24,199 bases of DNA from Ophiosphaerella korrae (Eukaryota; Ascomycota; Dothideomycetes; Pleosporales; Phaeosphaeriaceae): the NCBI GenBank assembly GCA_028456385.1, contig JALNQF010000542.1, positions 1 to 24,199 on the forward strand, given 5' to 3'. Positions 9,401-20,000 of the stretch are shown piece after piece. How positions within the stretch are numbered: the first letter of the stretch is position 1; each line of letters opens with the position of its first letter. Both the position numbers and the translations under genes were made by a program. Below the pieces are notes generated by a model. It saw only the letters and a program-made list of their open reading frames with translations, was not told the DNA's origin and did no database searches.

Positions 9401-11890
9401 TTATCTATAACTGTAGTATTCCTAGTATTATATCTTGTTTATTATTAATTGTTGTTATGTCTATAACTATATTCTTAATTATTATCTCTTCTAGTTCTAG
9501 CGTAGAGAGTGTTGTCTTAAACCTTATAGGTTCTTAGAATAGTTTTCCTTTAATTATACTTAGTTGTCGAGGGTACTTCTTTATAGTATAGGTTATTCCT
9601 TAGCTTTCTACGAACTTCTTTAATATAAAGTTCCTTGTAGCTCTACTATTAATTATTATTCGTACTTTCTTTTCTTAGTATATACTTGTTTTCGTGATGT
9701 ATAGGCCTCCTATACTTCTTAGCTTTTCTTACTTAGGTATTTTTATAAATTATCTATCTTCCTAGGGCTATAGCCTTATTTTAAGTTTGTATTCTTTATA
9801 TTTTAGATATTTATCGTGCTTGTATTTATACTATAGTCTTCCTTAGACGTATTTCTTAGGTAGTTTTAGTCTAGGCCTTATTGCTAAGTAACCTTCTTCT
9901 AGTATTATTTCCTATCCTTAGATGTCTTCTACTAGAATTACTCTTGTATAGTTATAGCCTCTTTTTCTTATAGGCTATACTTTATTATTTACTTTAGAGT
10001 TTCTATATATTATGTAATTCTTTTTTAAGTATAATATCTATAATGCTTTAAAATAAGCTAGATGTTTTAGGTTTGTTATTTTGTTATCTTTTTCCTAGTA
10101 ACTATCTATTCTAGGTCTTGTATTTATTAGGACGTAGTATACTATTAGTACTTGTAGTGTATAAGCTTTATTAATCTATTACGTTTTTCTTACAAAGAAC
10201 TACTATTCTCTTTATATAGGTATTCTTCTTACTATAACTATATATTACTTTATCTATTCTTAAAATAGTGTAAACTTTATTTCTTTAGGATTACGTTCTT
10301 TCTAGTCTTTGTACGCTTCCTCTATACTTATAACTAGTAAGTATTTCTAAACAAATTTCTATTCTTTATTTTATTCTTCTATATCTATTGTTGTATAGCT
10401 ATTATAGCTATATATATCTAGCTAGGCGTATTCTATATCTCTTATACTTTTCTATTTTTTACTTTCTTACAGTCTTTTAGAAGAAGCTATAGTAGTCTCT
10501 TTATCTAGTGCTAGTCCTTTAGCCTAGATTAATAGGGTCTAGGGCTCTTCCCTTTCTAAGTCTTCTATTAGTAAGTCTATTATATACGCTGTTTCTTCTA
10601 GCTATACTTTTATTCTTTCTTTTATTACTACTACTCTTTACTTTTATAGAAACTATCTTACTCTCTATTTACTAGAAAGATATATATAGTAGTTGTCTTT
10701 GTAACAAAAGGTCTAATAGAGTATTACGTGTTATATTTCTTTACTCCTAGCTATCTTTTCTTAAGGTTTAGCCTATACTTATAGTGTTTCTTTCTTTTTC
10801 TCTATCGTCTTTAACTAAGTTTCCTTGTCTTTTTTATAGTCCTTACTTTTGCAGTCTTTTACGTAGTGTCCTAGTTTCCTACATTTATAATATACTATAT
10901 CCTTTTTCTTCTTTAATTAGTAGTCTTTTGCGTAGTAGCCTTTCTTACTACAGTTAAAACACGTAAAGTCTTTGTTCTTCTTTCTCCTTTTGTCCTTGTT
11001 TACGTTAAGGATTATAGGGTCTCTAGTGTCCTAGTTTCTAGTTTAGCTACTATACTTGTTCTTTTTCTATTCTTAAAGGTCGTTGTTAATTTAAATTACT
11101 TATTGTTTTAAGGCTTCTAGTGCCCTAGGTTTCTCTATATATATTATTTCGTATCGAATTTTTGCGTTTAGTCCTTATTTAAATTGTAATATAAGGGCTA
11201 ATTTGTTCTATTCTGTGTTTTAGCTTAGTTATTTAAATTATAATACGTATTCTAGGACACTCTTGTTTTATATAAGCCTTTCAAGTTTCTCTTTAGCTTG
11301 TTAGGTAATATCTATATCTCTAAATACTACTCTTATTTGTTTAGTAAAGTATTTATAGCTTCTAAAAATAGCTCTAGTTTTGTCTTTTTAGGTTATTAGA
11401 GAATACGTCGTGTAGTCTATCTAGTAGGGCTCGTACTATCTTATTACGTCTTCTTTAAGGTATAGTCTAATATATATTACTTTCTTTTCTTCTATATTAA
11501 AGTGTAGTACTTATACGTCTATCTAGAGTTATACTAACGCTATAAAGGGTCTTAATTTTTCCCTTATTCTATTAAACTTTTTAAGAACAGGTATCTTAGG
11601 TAGTTTCTTTGTTGCACTTATTTCTAGTTATTAAGTAATTAGCTCTATCTAGTTCTAGCCTTTAATAATAGCTTTAATTTATACTTTGTTCTATTTTAAG
11701 TAGTCTTGTAGTTCCTTGTTCTACGTTTCTAGTACTTTAATTACTATCTTTATATCTTCTTTATTGTTAATTAGTTTGTTTATATAGTCTTTAATTATTT
11801 CCTATATAGTACTATCTAACTTATAACTACTCTTAGGGGCTTTACTTATTAAACTTTCTACTATTATATTAGCTAGACTGTACGCTACTT
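6430..11890 (-). pseudogene. Gag-Pol of element A
   Basis: Read leftwards. Gag runs from about 11880 (SLANIIVESL), with two knuckles at 10921-10970 (FTCFNCSKKGYYAKDY) and 10852-10900 (YYKCRKLGHYVKDC), each missing Cys or His by change to Tyr. Protease is at 9622-9663 (IIINSRATRNFI for the usual DSGAT). RT has LDIQNAYYQIRI at 8898-8933 and YLDNILIF at 8722-8752 (YLDD expected). RNase H starts near 8261-8306 (VKTDVSNLVYRIALIQ) and ends DALSRRLD at 7937-7971. Integrase has a zinc region near 7500-7630, then IIIDFITKL (7450-7489), IIIDRDIRF (7262-7296) and TDRQLERINQ (7160-7195). The chromodomain is at 6495-6595 (VKEILVR to YYLVK-IGIDEKG). Its makeup suggests one polyprotein of roughly 1,800 residues. 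Many in-frame stops and altered catalytic residues make it inactive. The same frame stays aligned as far as the polypurine tract (ending LLRGGD), so the true 3' limit is uncertain. Confidence 0.88.
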
Positions 11891-11925
11891 ACACTTTGCT
11901 TCTCGTAATAACTAAATTAGTAAGG

Positions 11926-12356
11926 TGTTATAGGCTTACTAGGGTCGACTTCCTAATAGCCTAGATAGGTGTTAGTAGATTATAAGGTAATAACAAAAGC
12001 TCGTATAGTAATCTACAATAAGCTATAAACAATAGAAGATGTTTTGCAACTATCTTTATATTATCGCTCGTAGTTAATAATTGAATTGCTAATACTATCT
12101 TAATACTGCGCATCGTTACTAACTATATACTTGTCCTAATCTATAGATCTGTTACTACTAAGAATAATAGATTATAGATTACCTTAATCTATAATCTGTC
12201 GACGCTAAGAGTCTACAGATTACAGATTACTTTTAGGTGTCCTAATTATATATAGTTTCCTAATCAAGTTCGTATTCTATGTGTTTATAAGAACTTAGTC
12301 CTTTAGTTGTAGGGCTAATTAGTTCTATCTGTATTTCTCTTGTTACTATCGTAACA
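11926..12356 (-). repeat. 5' LTR of element A (right)
   Basis: 431 bp, TGTTA...TAACA on the plus strand, and generally the better-preserved copy. It would carry the promoter for transcription leftwards. Just inside it, in element orientation, the sequence is CCTTACTAATTTAGTTATT, also present inside the LTR of element C. It does not begin with the TGG expected of a tRNA primer site, so the primer is unresolved. Confidence 0.95.
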
Positions 12357-12361
12357 ATTAG
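12357..12361. repeat. Target-site duplication of element A, right copy
   Basis: ATTAG directly after the right LTR, identical to 5325-5329. Confidence 0.9.
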
Positions 12362-13870
12362 CCTCTAGTTAAGTAATTAAATCCTCTCCCTATCTCTTTA
12401 TTAAGACTCCTTTCTTCTAAATCTACTTCTTTTTTTATAATTTACGCTTACTAGCTACCTTATTAGCTCTCTTAAGACTAGAGATCTAATTATATATTAA
12501 CTTAGCTTCTAGTATTATTATATAAGCTCCCTTTTTAAGTTAATTAATTACGTTAATAATTAATACTAGTAATAAGCTCTTGTACTAGCGTACGCACTTA
12601 CGTATAAGCGTTAACTAAGCCTCTAGCTTACGTATATTACTTAGCGTATAAGCTACCTAGAGAGCTTCTAGTAGAGCTAGAGTAGCTAGAGTAGGCGTAT
12701 AGAGCTAGATATTAAGTCTTAAGATAACTACTTCTAGCTAAAGTAGAATAAGGCTAGTAGCTTAAAAAGCTAAGTAAATATTTACTCTTGTAAAGGCCTA
12801 GTTAAAGGCTACGTAGAAGGCTAGTAGGAATTTAAGTTTAGTAATATAATTAATATAGTTCTAGATTAAGCTCTTAACTTAATAGCTATACGCCTTCTTT
12901 AATAGAGAGAAGTAGCTAATATTAAGAGGCTAAAGTAAGTAAGATAAGTAAGCTAGTATATAGAGCGTATAGATATTATTCTCTTTATAGATCTTATTAA
13001 ACTTAAGAGAGTAGTAGCTCTTATAACTATTAAGTATAAGTAGCTAACGCGTACTAACTACTTAGTTCTTTATATACTTATTAAAGTACTTAAGCTAGTT
13101 AATAGCTAGCTTATCTATTGTCTAGCTATTGTCGCTAATTCTAATAGCCTAGTCTTATAGGATATAGTCTTCTTTGTACTAGGTAGAGAGGTAGTACTTA
13201 CTAGCGAAGATAAGGAACAGTAGGACTACCTAGCTAGTAGCGTTAATTGTAGTAATTACTATTACCTACTTATAATTACTAGGCTAGATAGCCTTTAGCT
13301 TACCTCTCCTCTCTAACCCTATTACAATAAGCTAAGTTGTAATCTTACTTATTATAAAGCTAGCCTTGTTAAAGTTATAGATATCCTTATTAGCTATCTT
13401 ATACGTAGCCCTTATATACTATACTATCTTAAACTAGCTACTTATAATAGCTAGGTCTTTACATAAAGCTCTCTACCTATTATATAGGTAATTAAAACGC
13501 GTTGTAAGACTATCTATACGCTTAATAAAGTTACGCGCCTAGTAGACGCTAGTAGGTTTACCTCTACGCTAAGTAAGTAGTTTATTAGCTATCTTACGTA
13601 TAGTAGCTAGAGATAGAGTAAAACTATAAGAATCTAGATTAAGAATATAATTAACTATTACTTCCTCCTCTAGCTAGCTAAGCTTCCTTAAGTTAGGCTA
13701 GCAATCGCATTAGGTAGGTATACTAGCGCGTTAGCAGCGTACTATTGTTTAGGCTACTTAGAACGTTAAAGTAGTAAGGCTAGTACTTAAAATTTACTTT
13801 TCTTTAATAGAAGAGATTGTAAGCTAAATATCTAACTCTCTTAAGAGTAATTAAGAGGTGTTGTATAGAG
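12362..13870 (-). pseudogene. Fot1-like DDE transposase, N-terminal and catalytic part
   Basis: Transposase that would cut and paste the element in the nucleus. Reading leftwards from about 13870: a psq-type helix-turn-helix near 13700-13830 (SSIKEK-ILSTS then CDC-PNLRKLS); a CENP-B-like DNA-binding part near 13480-13680 (LEEEVIVNYILNLDS, IRKIANKLLT, NFIKRIDSLTTRFN); and the DDE_1 domain. Its three acidic positions fall in DIYNFNKASF (13356-13385, Asp to Asn in the family's NFDEAGF), LLILNSYKS (about 13012-13041, normally LDGHES) and LNISYFSLLKKAYSY (about 12885-12926, normally LDVGCFSPLKRAYG). A C-terminal basic segment runs to 12362. All three catalytic positions are altered or doubtful and many Trp or Gln codons are stops, so it is inactive. 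The start is approximate, as no ATG remains. The frame resumes at 5329. Confidence 0.85.
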
Positions 13871-13899
13871 CTATTACGTGTTAAGATAAGATAGATGTG

Positions 13900-13957
13900 T
13901 AAAGTTAGTAGAGCTAGCTACTTACTTGTACTAGCTGCTTACTTATAAACTACGTTA
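13900..13957 (-). repeat. Right terminal inverted repeat of the Fot1-like element
   Basis: Reverse complement of 5064-5121 with three C/T differences. The 17-bp units lie at 13914-13930 and 13931-13947. This copy keeps two C residues that are T on the left and has T at one position where the left keeps C. Confidence 0.9.
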
Positions 13958-13994
13958 GGTAATATAGCGTAGTAGAACACGTAACTATTTAGTA

Positions 13995-14064
13995 GTAAAT
14001 ACTCTAGAGTAAATACTCTAGAGTAAATACTTAGAAATAAGCGCTCTAGAGTAAATACTCTAGA
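13995..14064 (+). repeat. 14-bp tandem repeat
   Basis: Unit GTAAATACTCTAGA at 13995-14008, 14009-14022 and 14051-14064, with a variant 28-bp double unit at 14023-14050. Each unit contains the palindrome CTCTAGAG across the junction. The position in the presumed U3 of the D LTR suggests promoter-proximal repeats. Confidence 0.8.
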
Positions 14065-14097
14065 GTAAGCACTAAGGAATAAACACTAGATAGTAAG

Positions 14098-14105
14098 TAT
14101 ATAAG
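14098..14105 (+). promoter_or_regulatory. TATA-like box in the presumed D LTR
   Basis: TATATAAG about 30 bases after the tandem repeats and before a pyrimidine-rich stretch (TCTCTTCTTTACTTC). The placement is promoter-like, but in such AT-rich, RIP-altered DNA the motif has little weight. Confidence 0.25.
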
Positions 14106-14289
14106 AATATTAATAGACTTTTATAGACTATTATATTTAATCTCTTCTTTACTTCTTATTTTAATATAGTATTATAAATAATACTTTAATTAGATTCTTA
14201 TCTACTTATTAATACTTATATACCTTATAATACTCTAATAAGAGCTAACTATTAATTAAGTTAAGTAACTAACTTATTTATTAACCTTA

Positions 14290-15897
14290 CCTATCTTATA
14301 AAAGCCTACTTACTCTTATTACTTTTACCTAGTTCTAAGGTCTTAATATACTTATACTAGGTATTAAACCTAGGTAGTAGTACTAGAGAAAGAAAAGACC
14401 TCTAAATATATATAAATTACTAGCACTTAATTTAAAAGAACTAAGTAATAAAGTACTATAGACTTTACTAAAACTTTTACTAACTAGTACTAAAGATCTA
14501 AATCTCTATAAACTAATAGCTAAATATACTAATATAGTATAGAACTACTATAACTTATTTATATAAAAAACTTCTATTATTTTAAAAGCTAGCTTCTTAA
14601 ACTAAAATAATACTAGATTATAACCTCTTCTTTAATTATACTTAGTATACTTATAAGATAAAAATATATTATAAAGAGTAAACTATAGATTTAGAAAGAA
14701 ACTAAAAGAATACTCTAAAGCTACTATACTATAAAAAATCTATAAAATACGTACTAAAACTAGGTATAAGGTAGACTTTATGTAAGATAATTTAATAAGG
14801 TAGTTATAATAATTAACTAAAAAGAGTAAATAGTATATATAGTTATCTAAGAAAGTACTAAGTATATATACCTAGTAGCTTACTAAGCGCTAACTAAAAG
14901 TAAAAAAGTAGTTAAATATTAGTATATATTAGTAAGTTTGTAATATTAGTAAGTTTATAACTTACTAATATTAGTATAAAAATAAGAGATATAAGAGATA
15001 ACTCTTTTATACTAGGTTTCTAGAAAAATAGACTTATAGACTTACTATACTAACTACTCTAATAAAAATAGTACTAAGTAACTTTTAATAATATCTTAAA
15101 ACTTTATTATAAAAAGATAAAAGAAAATAGGTAATAGACTTTAAATCTTTTATTTAACTAAGACTAACTAGTAAACTAAATTTTTAACCTAATATAATTC
15201 CTTAATAAGTACTAAGTACTTTCTTAGCTAATAGCTATATAATAGACTTAGCTACTCTTAACTAACTTATTATAGAAGAATTTAACCTAGATATAGACTT
15301 AACCTCCTTTAACTAAAGTAGCTCTCTAAAGTATAAACTAGTTACTAAGGTCTTTTTTAATAACTAGACTATATTAAATAACTTAATTAATAACGCCTAG
15401 CTAAATATTAGCTAAGTATTATTACTCTAACTTATACCTAAGCTAAAGAACTTAGAAAAGCTAAGAGATAATTTACTACTAAATACTATAATTAATAAAG
15501 ACCTACTACTAAGAATAGTCTTTATATCTTAAGATAAACTTAAAAAATTACTTACTAAGTTTACTAAGCTCTATCCTTTATTTTATAACTTATTACTAAC
15601 TTTATACTAAAGAATTAAAGATAATAAACTTAGTAATTACTTATCTTTTAAAAAGTTTACTTTAGCTAGAATAGTATTTTAGTAGATAAATAGCTACTTA
15701 ATATAGATAGACTAATTAACTATATACTAAGAGCTTAATTAGTAGTAGAAGATATAAGTAGAAGTTCTTACTTCTATTAACTTTATTATTAGTTATCTAG
15801 GTTTAAGTTTATTATAGTTAAGTTTCTCTTATATTAAGCTTAAATACTTCTAAACTCTTTAACTAAAGCTTTTTTAGAGCTTAACTTAGCTAACTCT
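14290..15897 (+). pseudogene. Unidentified long reading frame, about 535 codons
   Basis: I do not recognise the protein. One plus frame (frame 2) runs from about 14290 to the edge of element B. I found no frame change from 14426 onwards, and only TAA and TAG break it, the pattern of RIP acting on Gln and Trp codons. Readable parts include LNLKELSNKVL, LLLTSTKDLNLYKLIAKYTN, FRKKLKEYSKATIL, FLANSYIIDLATLN, LIIEEFNLDIDLTSFN, LIPKLKNLEKLRDNLLLN and FINSYLI-like segments near 15680. It looks rich in Leu, Lys and Asn, but RIP inflates Lys, Asn and Ile. I saw no zinc knuckle, protease, RT, integrase or DDE motif. It starts just after the presumed D LTR and remains open up to 15897, so element B probably inserted into it. 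It may be a transposon protein of a family I do not know, a gag, or a duplicated host gene. Confidence 0.5.
14941..14973. repeat. Perfect hairpin within the unidentified frame
   Basis: Arms of 15 bases (TAATATTAGTAAGTT and its exact complement at 14959-14973) around a 3-base loop. A further direct copy of ATTAGTAAGTTT lies just upstream (14929-14940). Too short to be a transposon; possibly a local duplication. Confidence 0.7.
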
Positions 15898-16356
15898 TAT
15901 AATAGGTTACTCTATTATTAACTATAGGTAGCCCTTTAAGAGTATTAGTAGATTAAGAAGTAATAATAAAGGTTTATATTATAATCTTTAATAACTATAA
16001 ACAATAGAAGATGTCTTGTAATTGTCTTTTATTAGCGTTCTATAGTTAAAGAATTAAATTACTAATACTATCCTAATAATATATATCCTATTAACTATAT
16101 ACTTATACTAATCTATTTATATAACATTATAGATTACTCTTAATCTATTATACGTAATTTAGAGATTACTTTAATCTATTATATATTATTATAGATTTCT
16201 CTTAATCTATTATATATAATTATAGATTACTACTACGTATTATAATTATAAGTAGCTTCCTAATTAAAGTTATTACCTTACTTATCCTATACTTTATTAG
16301 TATCTAAGTCTAAACTAATTAGTTCTATCTTAATTTCTCTTATTACGTCTATAATA
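15898..16356 (-). repeat. 3' LTR of element B
   Basis: 459 bp. The outer end TATAATAGGTTACTC matches the C LTR read in reverse (TGTAATAGGTCTCC). The inner end CTATAATA corresponds to the A LTR end. It contains four 31-32 bp units at 16109, 16141, 16172 and 16203 (to 16231), each beginning TAATCTAT. No target duplication can be tested because the other end is absent. Confidence 0.85.
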
Positions 16357-16372
16357 CTATCTCTCCCTTTAA
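16357..16372 (-). other. Polypurine tract of element B
   Basis: Purine-rich in element orientation (AAAGGGAGAGATAG), immediately inside the 3' LTR and aligned with that of element A. Confidence 0.65.
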
Positions 16373-16503
16373 GTAGGTTCTTATTTCTCTTTACTAAAGC
16401 TAATATTATTAATCTAGTTTCTTTATTAATATTAAGTTCTTTATTCCCTATCTCTATACTTACTAAATCTACTCTTTATTATCTTTAATTAGTAGACTAC
16501 GTA

Positions 16504-17050
16504 TTACGTTGTAGTATTAAAATGTTTTTTTATTCTTATTATAAGTCTTCTAACTTTCTATTAGTTTATTATTCTTTAAAGTATAGTAAGGCTTATAAGG
16601 TATATATTTATACTAATACTTATTTATCTTATAACCTATCTAGTATTTCTCTAGTAGAGTATAAGTTTATTAGGCTTATTTACGTATTTACACTTAAATA
16701 TAATAGGGAGAGCTATTAACTACGCTTAATATAGACTATTATTATAGATTATAGAGGCTAAAAAAGAGCGTAACTATATTCTAAGTATATAAGTAGAGAA
16801 CTATACTTATTTAGTTTGTCTTTATAAGATAAAGGCCTTAAATAATAAGAAGTCTATTATATAAGCTATTTTCTTAGAGTTTAAGTTAGATTTTAAGTCT
16901 ATAATAAAGGCTACTTTGGTTCTTATTATATTAGGTGTATCTAGCGCCTCTCTACCTATTACTAATAACGTAGGTCTTCTCTATTTACTACTAGGCGTTC
17001 TAGAAGATTTTAACTTTAGAACTTATTTAGTTTCTTTAAGTAGTTAAGAT
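16504..17050 (+). pseudogene. Possible antisense frame in element B
   Basis: Counterpart of 5695-6470. Frame 1 has an ATG at 16522 and is open to 16719; like A it shows IK(M/I)F, YSKAYKVYIYTN, SYNLSSIS and the same end NRESY. The A-like coiled-coil part follows in frame 2 (YKIKALNNKK at about 16825-16855, later LLGVLEDFNFR). Against A there is a three-codon length difference that keeps the frame, and the change from frame 1 to 2 occurs at the same place. A TAA at 16486-16488 bounds it upstream. Because the copies have diverged strongly, the shared frame hints at past selection, but RIP prevents a firm conclusion and the opposite strand is also partly open. Confidence 0.4.
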
Positions 17051-20000
17051 TATCTTCTAGTTCCTATATATCTTCTTATAGTTAACTTTTTCTATTTATA
17101 CCTATCTATTTTACTAGGTAGTAGTTTTTTCTATTATAAAGTTAATACTATAGAATTTTTTTAACTTCTTATTCTTCTTATTCTCTATATATATCTACTT
17201 TGTATACTAGTAGTTCTACTTATTATAGTGCTTTTTCTAGTAGTACTACGTAGAATATTAGGTATATCCTTATCTTATCTAGTAGTTTTAGTCTAAATAT
17301 AACTAGTATAATTTTTTTCTTAATCTTATATAGTCTTATTGTTACGAAATCTAGTTTTAAACTTTATTATTTACTTTTAATATTTTTTTATAATAGCTAT
17401 ACTTTTTCTTTCTCTCTAAATTAAGGTTTATCTTAGTATTTTTTATTATAATACTTTACTATTTAATCTTATAGGAACTCTATATCTTATTATAATTAAT
17501 TATATATCTTTTTAAGTTTATTTATAAAGTTTTCTCTTCTTAGAGACTAAGATACTTAAAATCTTAGTATCTAGTATATATTAGGGTTAAATCTATAATT
17601 TATAAAAAAAGTAATACTTTTATTACTATATTCTTTACGCTATTATATACTAACTATACTATAGGTAGTAACTATACCTAATTGTTCTAGTTATAGTTAA
17701 AGTAGTATCTTAAGTATTATTCTACTATTTAATTTATTCGTTCTAACTATCTATCTATCTATAGGTAGTATACTATTAATATTATATATTAGACTCCTAA
17801 TAATACTACTATTATTCTCTATAGTTTTAATATAAATCTTATATTTCTATTTATAATAATTATATCTAGAATACTATATTAGCTAATTACTATTCCTAAA
17901 ACCTAATATATAGTAACTTCTATCTTAATTTTTTCCTTATATAGTATAAAGTATAAGTACTTTATAAGTTTATTTACTATTATTAGGATTCTATTGTAAT
18001 TAACTTCTAATATTAGGTCTTTTAATTTTAGTAACTTTGTAATAAAGTCTATTGTAATAACTCTCTATAGTTATTCTAGTATTTTAACTAGTTATAATAT
18101 TCTATATAGTATTTATCTATTATAGTTGTTTCTATAATATTCTATATAGTCTTATAGTACTTCTATTACTAATTATCTTGCTTTTAGAATATAATAATCT
18201 CTTAAAAGCTTATCTAATATTTTATTAATACCTTAGTATCTAAATACTAGTAATTTATAAAATTATTATATAAACTCTTTTTATATCTTACTTAAGATAT
18301 ATATTCTTTTATATACTTATATAAGTCCTTCTTAGATTTCTAGTTTCTTTATTTCTTTAGAGGCCTTCTTTGTTTCCTTCTAAATCTAGTTGTTTAGCTC
18401 GCTACTCTTTCTTTTAAGTGTTACAGCTATTTTAGGTATATTTAGGACTAAATATCTATCTTTATTTTTAACTAGAACTATACTAGTAGTATTTACTTCT
18501 TCTTGTAAATCTAGTCTTCTACTTAGAGCGTCTATAAATTAATTATCCTTACCCTTTGTATATATAATTTTAAGGTTAAATATTAATAAGAATTCCTACT
18601 ATCTTATATAGCGTTGTAATAGATCTTTGTTTATTATAAATTTTATAAGATTCCTATAGTCTATATAGACTTTTATTTAGTATTTTACTTTTTATAAGTA
18701 TACTCTCTATTACTTAAATACTTTATAGATTACTAGTATCTCTTTGTTATAGATTAGGTAGTTAAGCTCTACTAGCTTTATTTTCTTAGAAAAGTATTTA
18801 ACTAAGTATTCTTGTTTTGTATCTAAATCTTCTTGTATTAGTACTATTCTATAGACTAAGTTAGATGCGTCTATTTTTACTATAGCTAGTAGGTCTAGGT
18901 TATATATTCTAATAACTAGGTTTTCTACAAATCTTTATTTAATTTAGCTAAATACTTCCTTATATTCCTATATCTATTTAAATAGTATATCCTTTTTTAT
19001 AAAGTTTATTAGTAGTTCTATTAACTTAGACTAGTCTACTATTAGCTTTCTATAAAAGTTTACTAGTCTATAAAATTATTATACTTCTTATAGGTTTTTT
19101 AGTGTTAGCTATTCTTACCTAGCTTTAATCTTGTTTAAGTTAATTTTAATTTTTCCTAGTTCTATAATAAATCTAAGGAAGTCTATTTCTTTTATATAAA
19201 ACTTGTATTTTCTTATTTTAAGAAATAGTTTACTTTTTACTAGCTTTTTTAGTCCCTTATATATATGTTATACGTATTCTTCCTCTATTTCTAAGAATAT
19301 AAAGCTATTGTCTAGGTATATAAATATAAATATATCTAAATATTCTTATAGGACTGTATTAATTCTTTCTTAAAATACTACTAGTGTATTTATTAATCTA
19401 AATAGTATAAATAAGTATTTAAATATAGTTTTCTATTTATCTCTTTTCTTAATTCTAATCTAGTAGTAGGCGTTTTAGATATCTAGTTTAATAAAGATCT
19501 AAGCTTTCTATAGTCTATCTTGTATCTTATCTATTTATAGTAAGGGGTATTAGTTCTTGTTTATAATTACGTTTATCTTTCTAAAGTCTACGTAGGGTTA
19601 TTTATTATCTATTTTCTTTTTATCTATAAATATAAGTCTATATACTATTAAACATTTAGATTCTTATATCTATCTTTTTCTTAGTACGTTTTAAATAAAT
19701 ACTTGTTTAATCTTAGATTCTTTTTCTATTTTCTTGTATACTAGGCTCTATCTTACGTCTTTTCTTTCTTCTAGTTTTATTGCTAAGTCCTATAGTTAAT
19801 ATTCTAGGAGGTAGTTATCTAGTTCTATAAGTTATTTCTCTTATTTTTTATACTTATTTAGGAACTATCCTTTATATATATTTGTGTTAGCTTTTAATAT
19901 TTTAGAGTATATAATTTTTACTATTCTATAATAAATCCTTAGGTTAGTTATCTATAACTATAGTATACCTAATATTATATCTTGTTTGTTATTAATTGTT

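Larger units (their letters stand above)
5330..12356 (-). mobile_element. Complete Ty3/Gypsy LTR retrotransposon (element A)
   Basis: A 7,027-bp element with 431-bp LTRs (5330-5760 and 11926-12356), TG...CA-type ends (TGTTA...TAACA in the better-preserved copy) and a perfect ATTAG duplication. Its genes read on the minus strand: Gag with two zinc knuckles, protease, RT, RNase H, integrase and chromodomain. That order defines a Ty3/Gypsy chromovirus. Codon positions I checked in Gag, protease, RT, integrase and chromodomain are all in one register, so the ancestor probably had a single Gag-Pol frame. It interrupts the Fot1-like transposase. RIP has put many stops in it, but it is less eroded than element B, since some CpA and TpG remain. 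Confidence 0.92.
5053..13969 (-). mobile_element. Fot1/pogo-like DNA transposon, split by element A
   Basis: A Tc1/mariner-superfamily element of the Fot1 (pogo) type. Terminal inverted repeats at 5064-5121 and 13900-13957 match over 58 bases with three differences, all C/T. Both ends are flanked by TA (5051-5052 and 13970-13971), the target duplicated by this superfamily. Less perfect similarity continues to the TA (CGTAATTAGG against CGCTATATTACC). Without element A and one copy of its target duplication the transposon is 1,885 bp, close to the roughly 1.9 kb of Fot1. It carries one transposase gene on the minus strand. It lies within the presumed 3' LTR of element D. The exact outer ends are inferred from the TA. 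Confidence 0.85.
13972..14183 (+). repeat. 3' LTR of element D, second part
   Basis: Resumes after the TA duplication of the Fot1-like element. It holds a 14-bp tandem unit and a TATA-like site, as expected of a U3 region, and then AATAATA near 14183, which could be a mutated ...AACA end. Joined to 5014-5052 the LTR would be about 250 bp, a usual size for fungal chromoviruses. The right end is an estimate. Confidence 0.4.

Noticed and set aside
14430..15890. Assignment of the unidentified frame to a retroelement Gag or to a tyrosine recombinase
   Set aside because: No knuckle, capsid motif or recombinase R...HxxR...Y pattern could be found by eye; naming a family would be a guess.
16522..16719. 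A 65-codon ORF with ATG as an independent small gene
   Set aside because: The ATG corresponds to ATA in element A, and the frame is the counterpart of the region in A. It is reported there, not as a separate gene.
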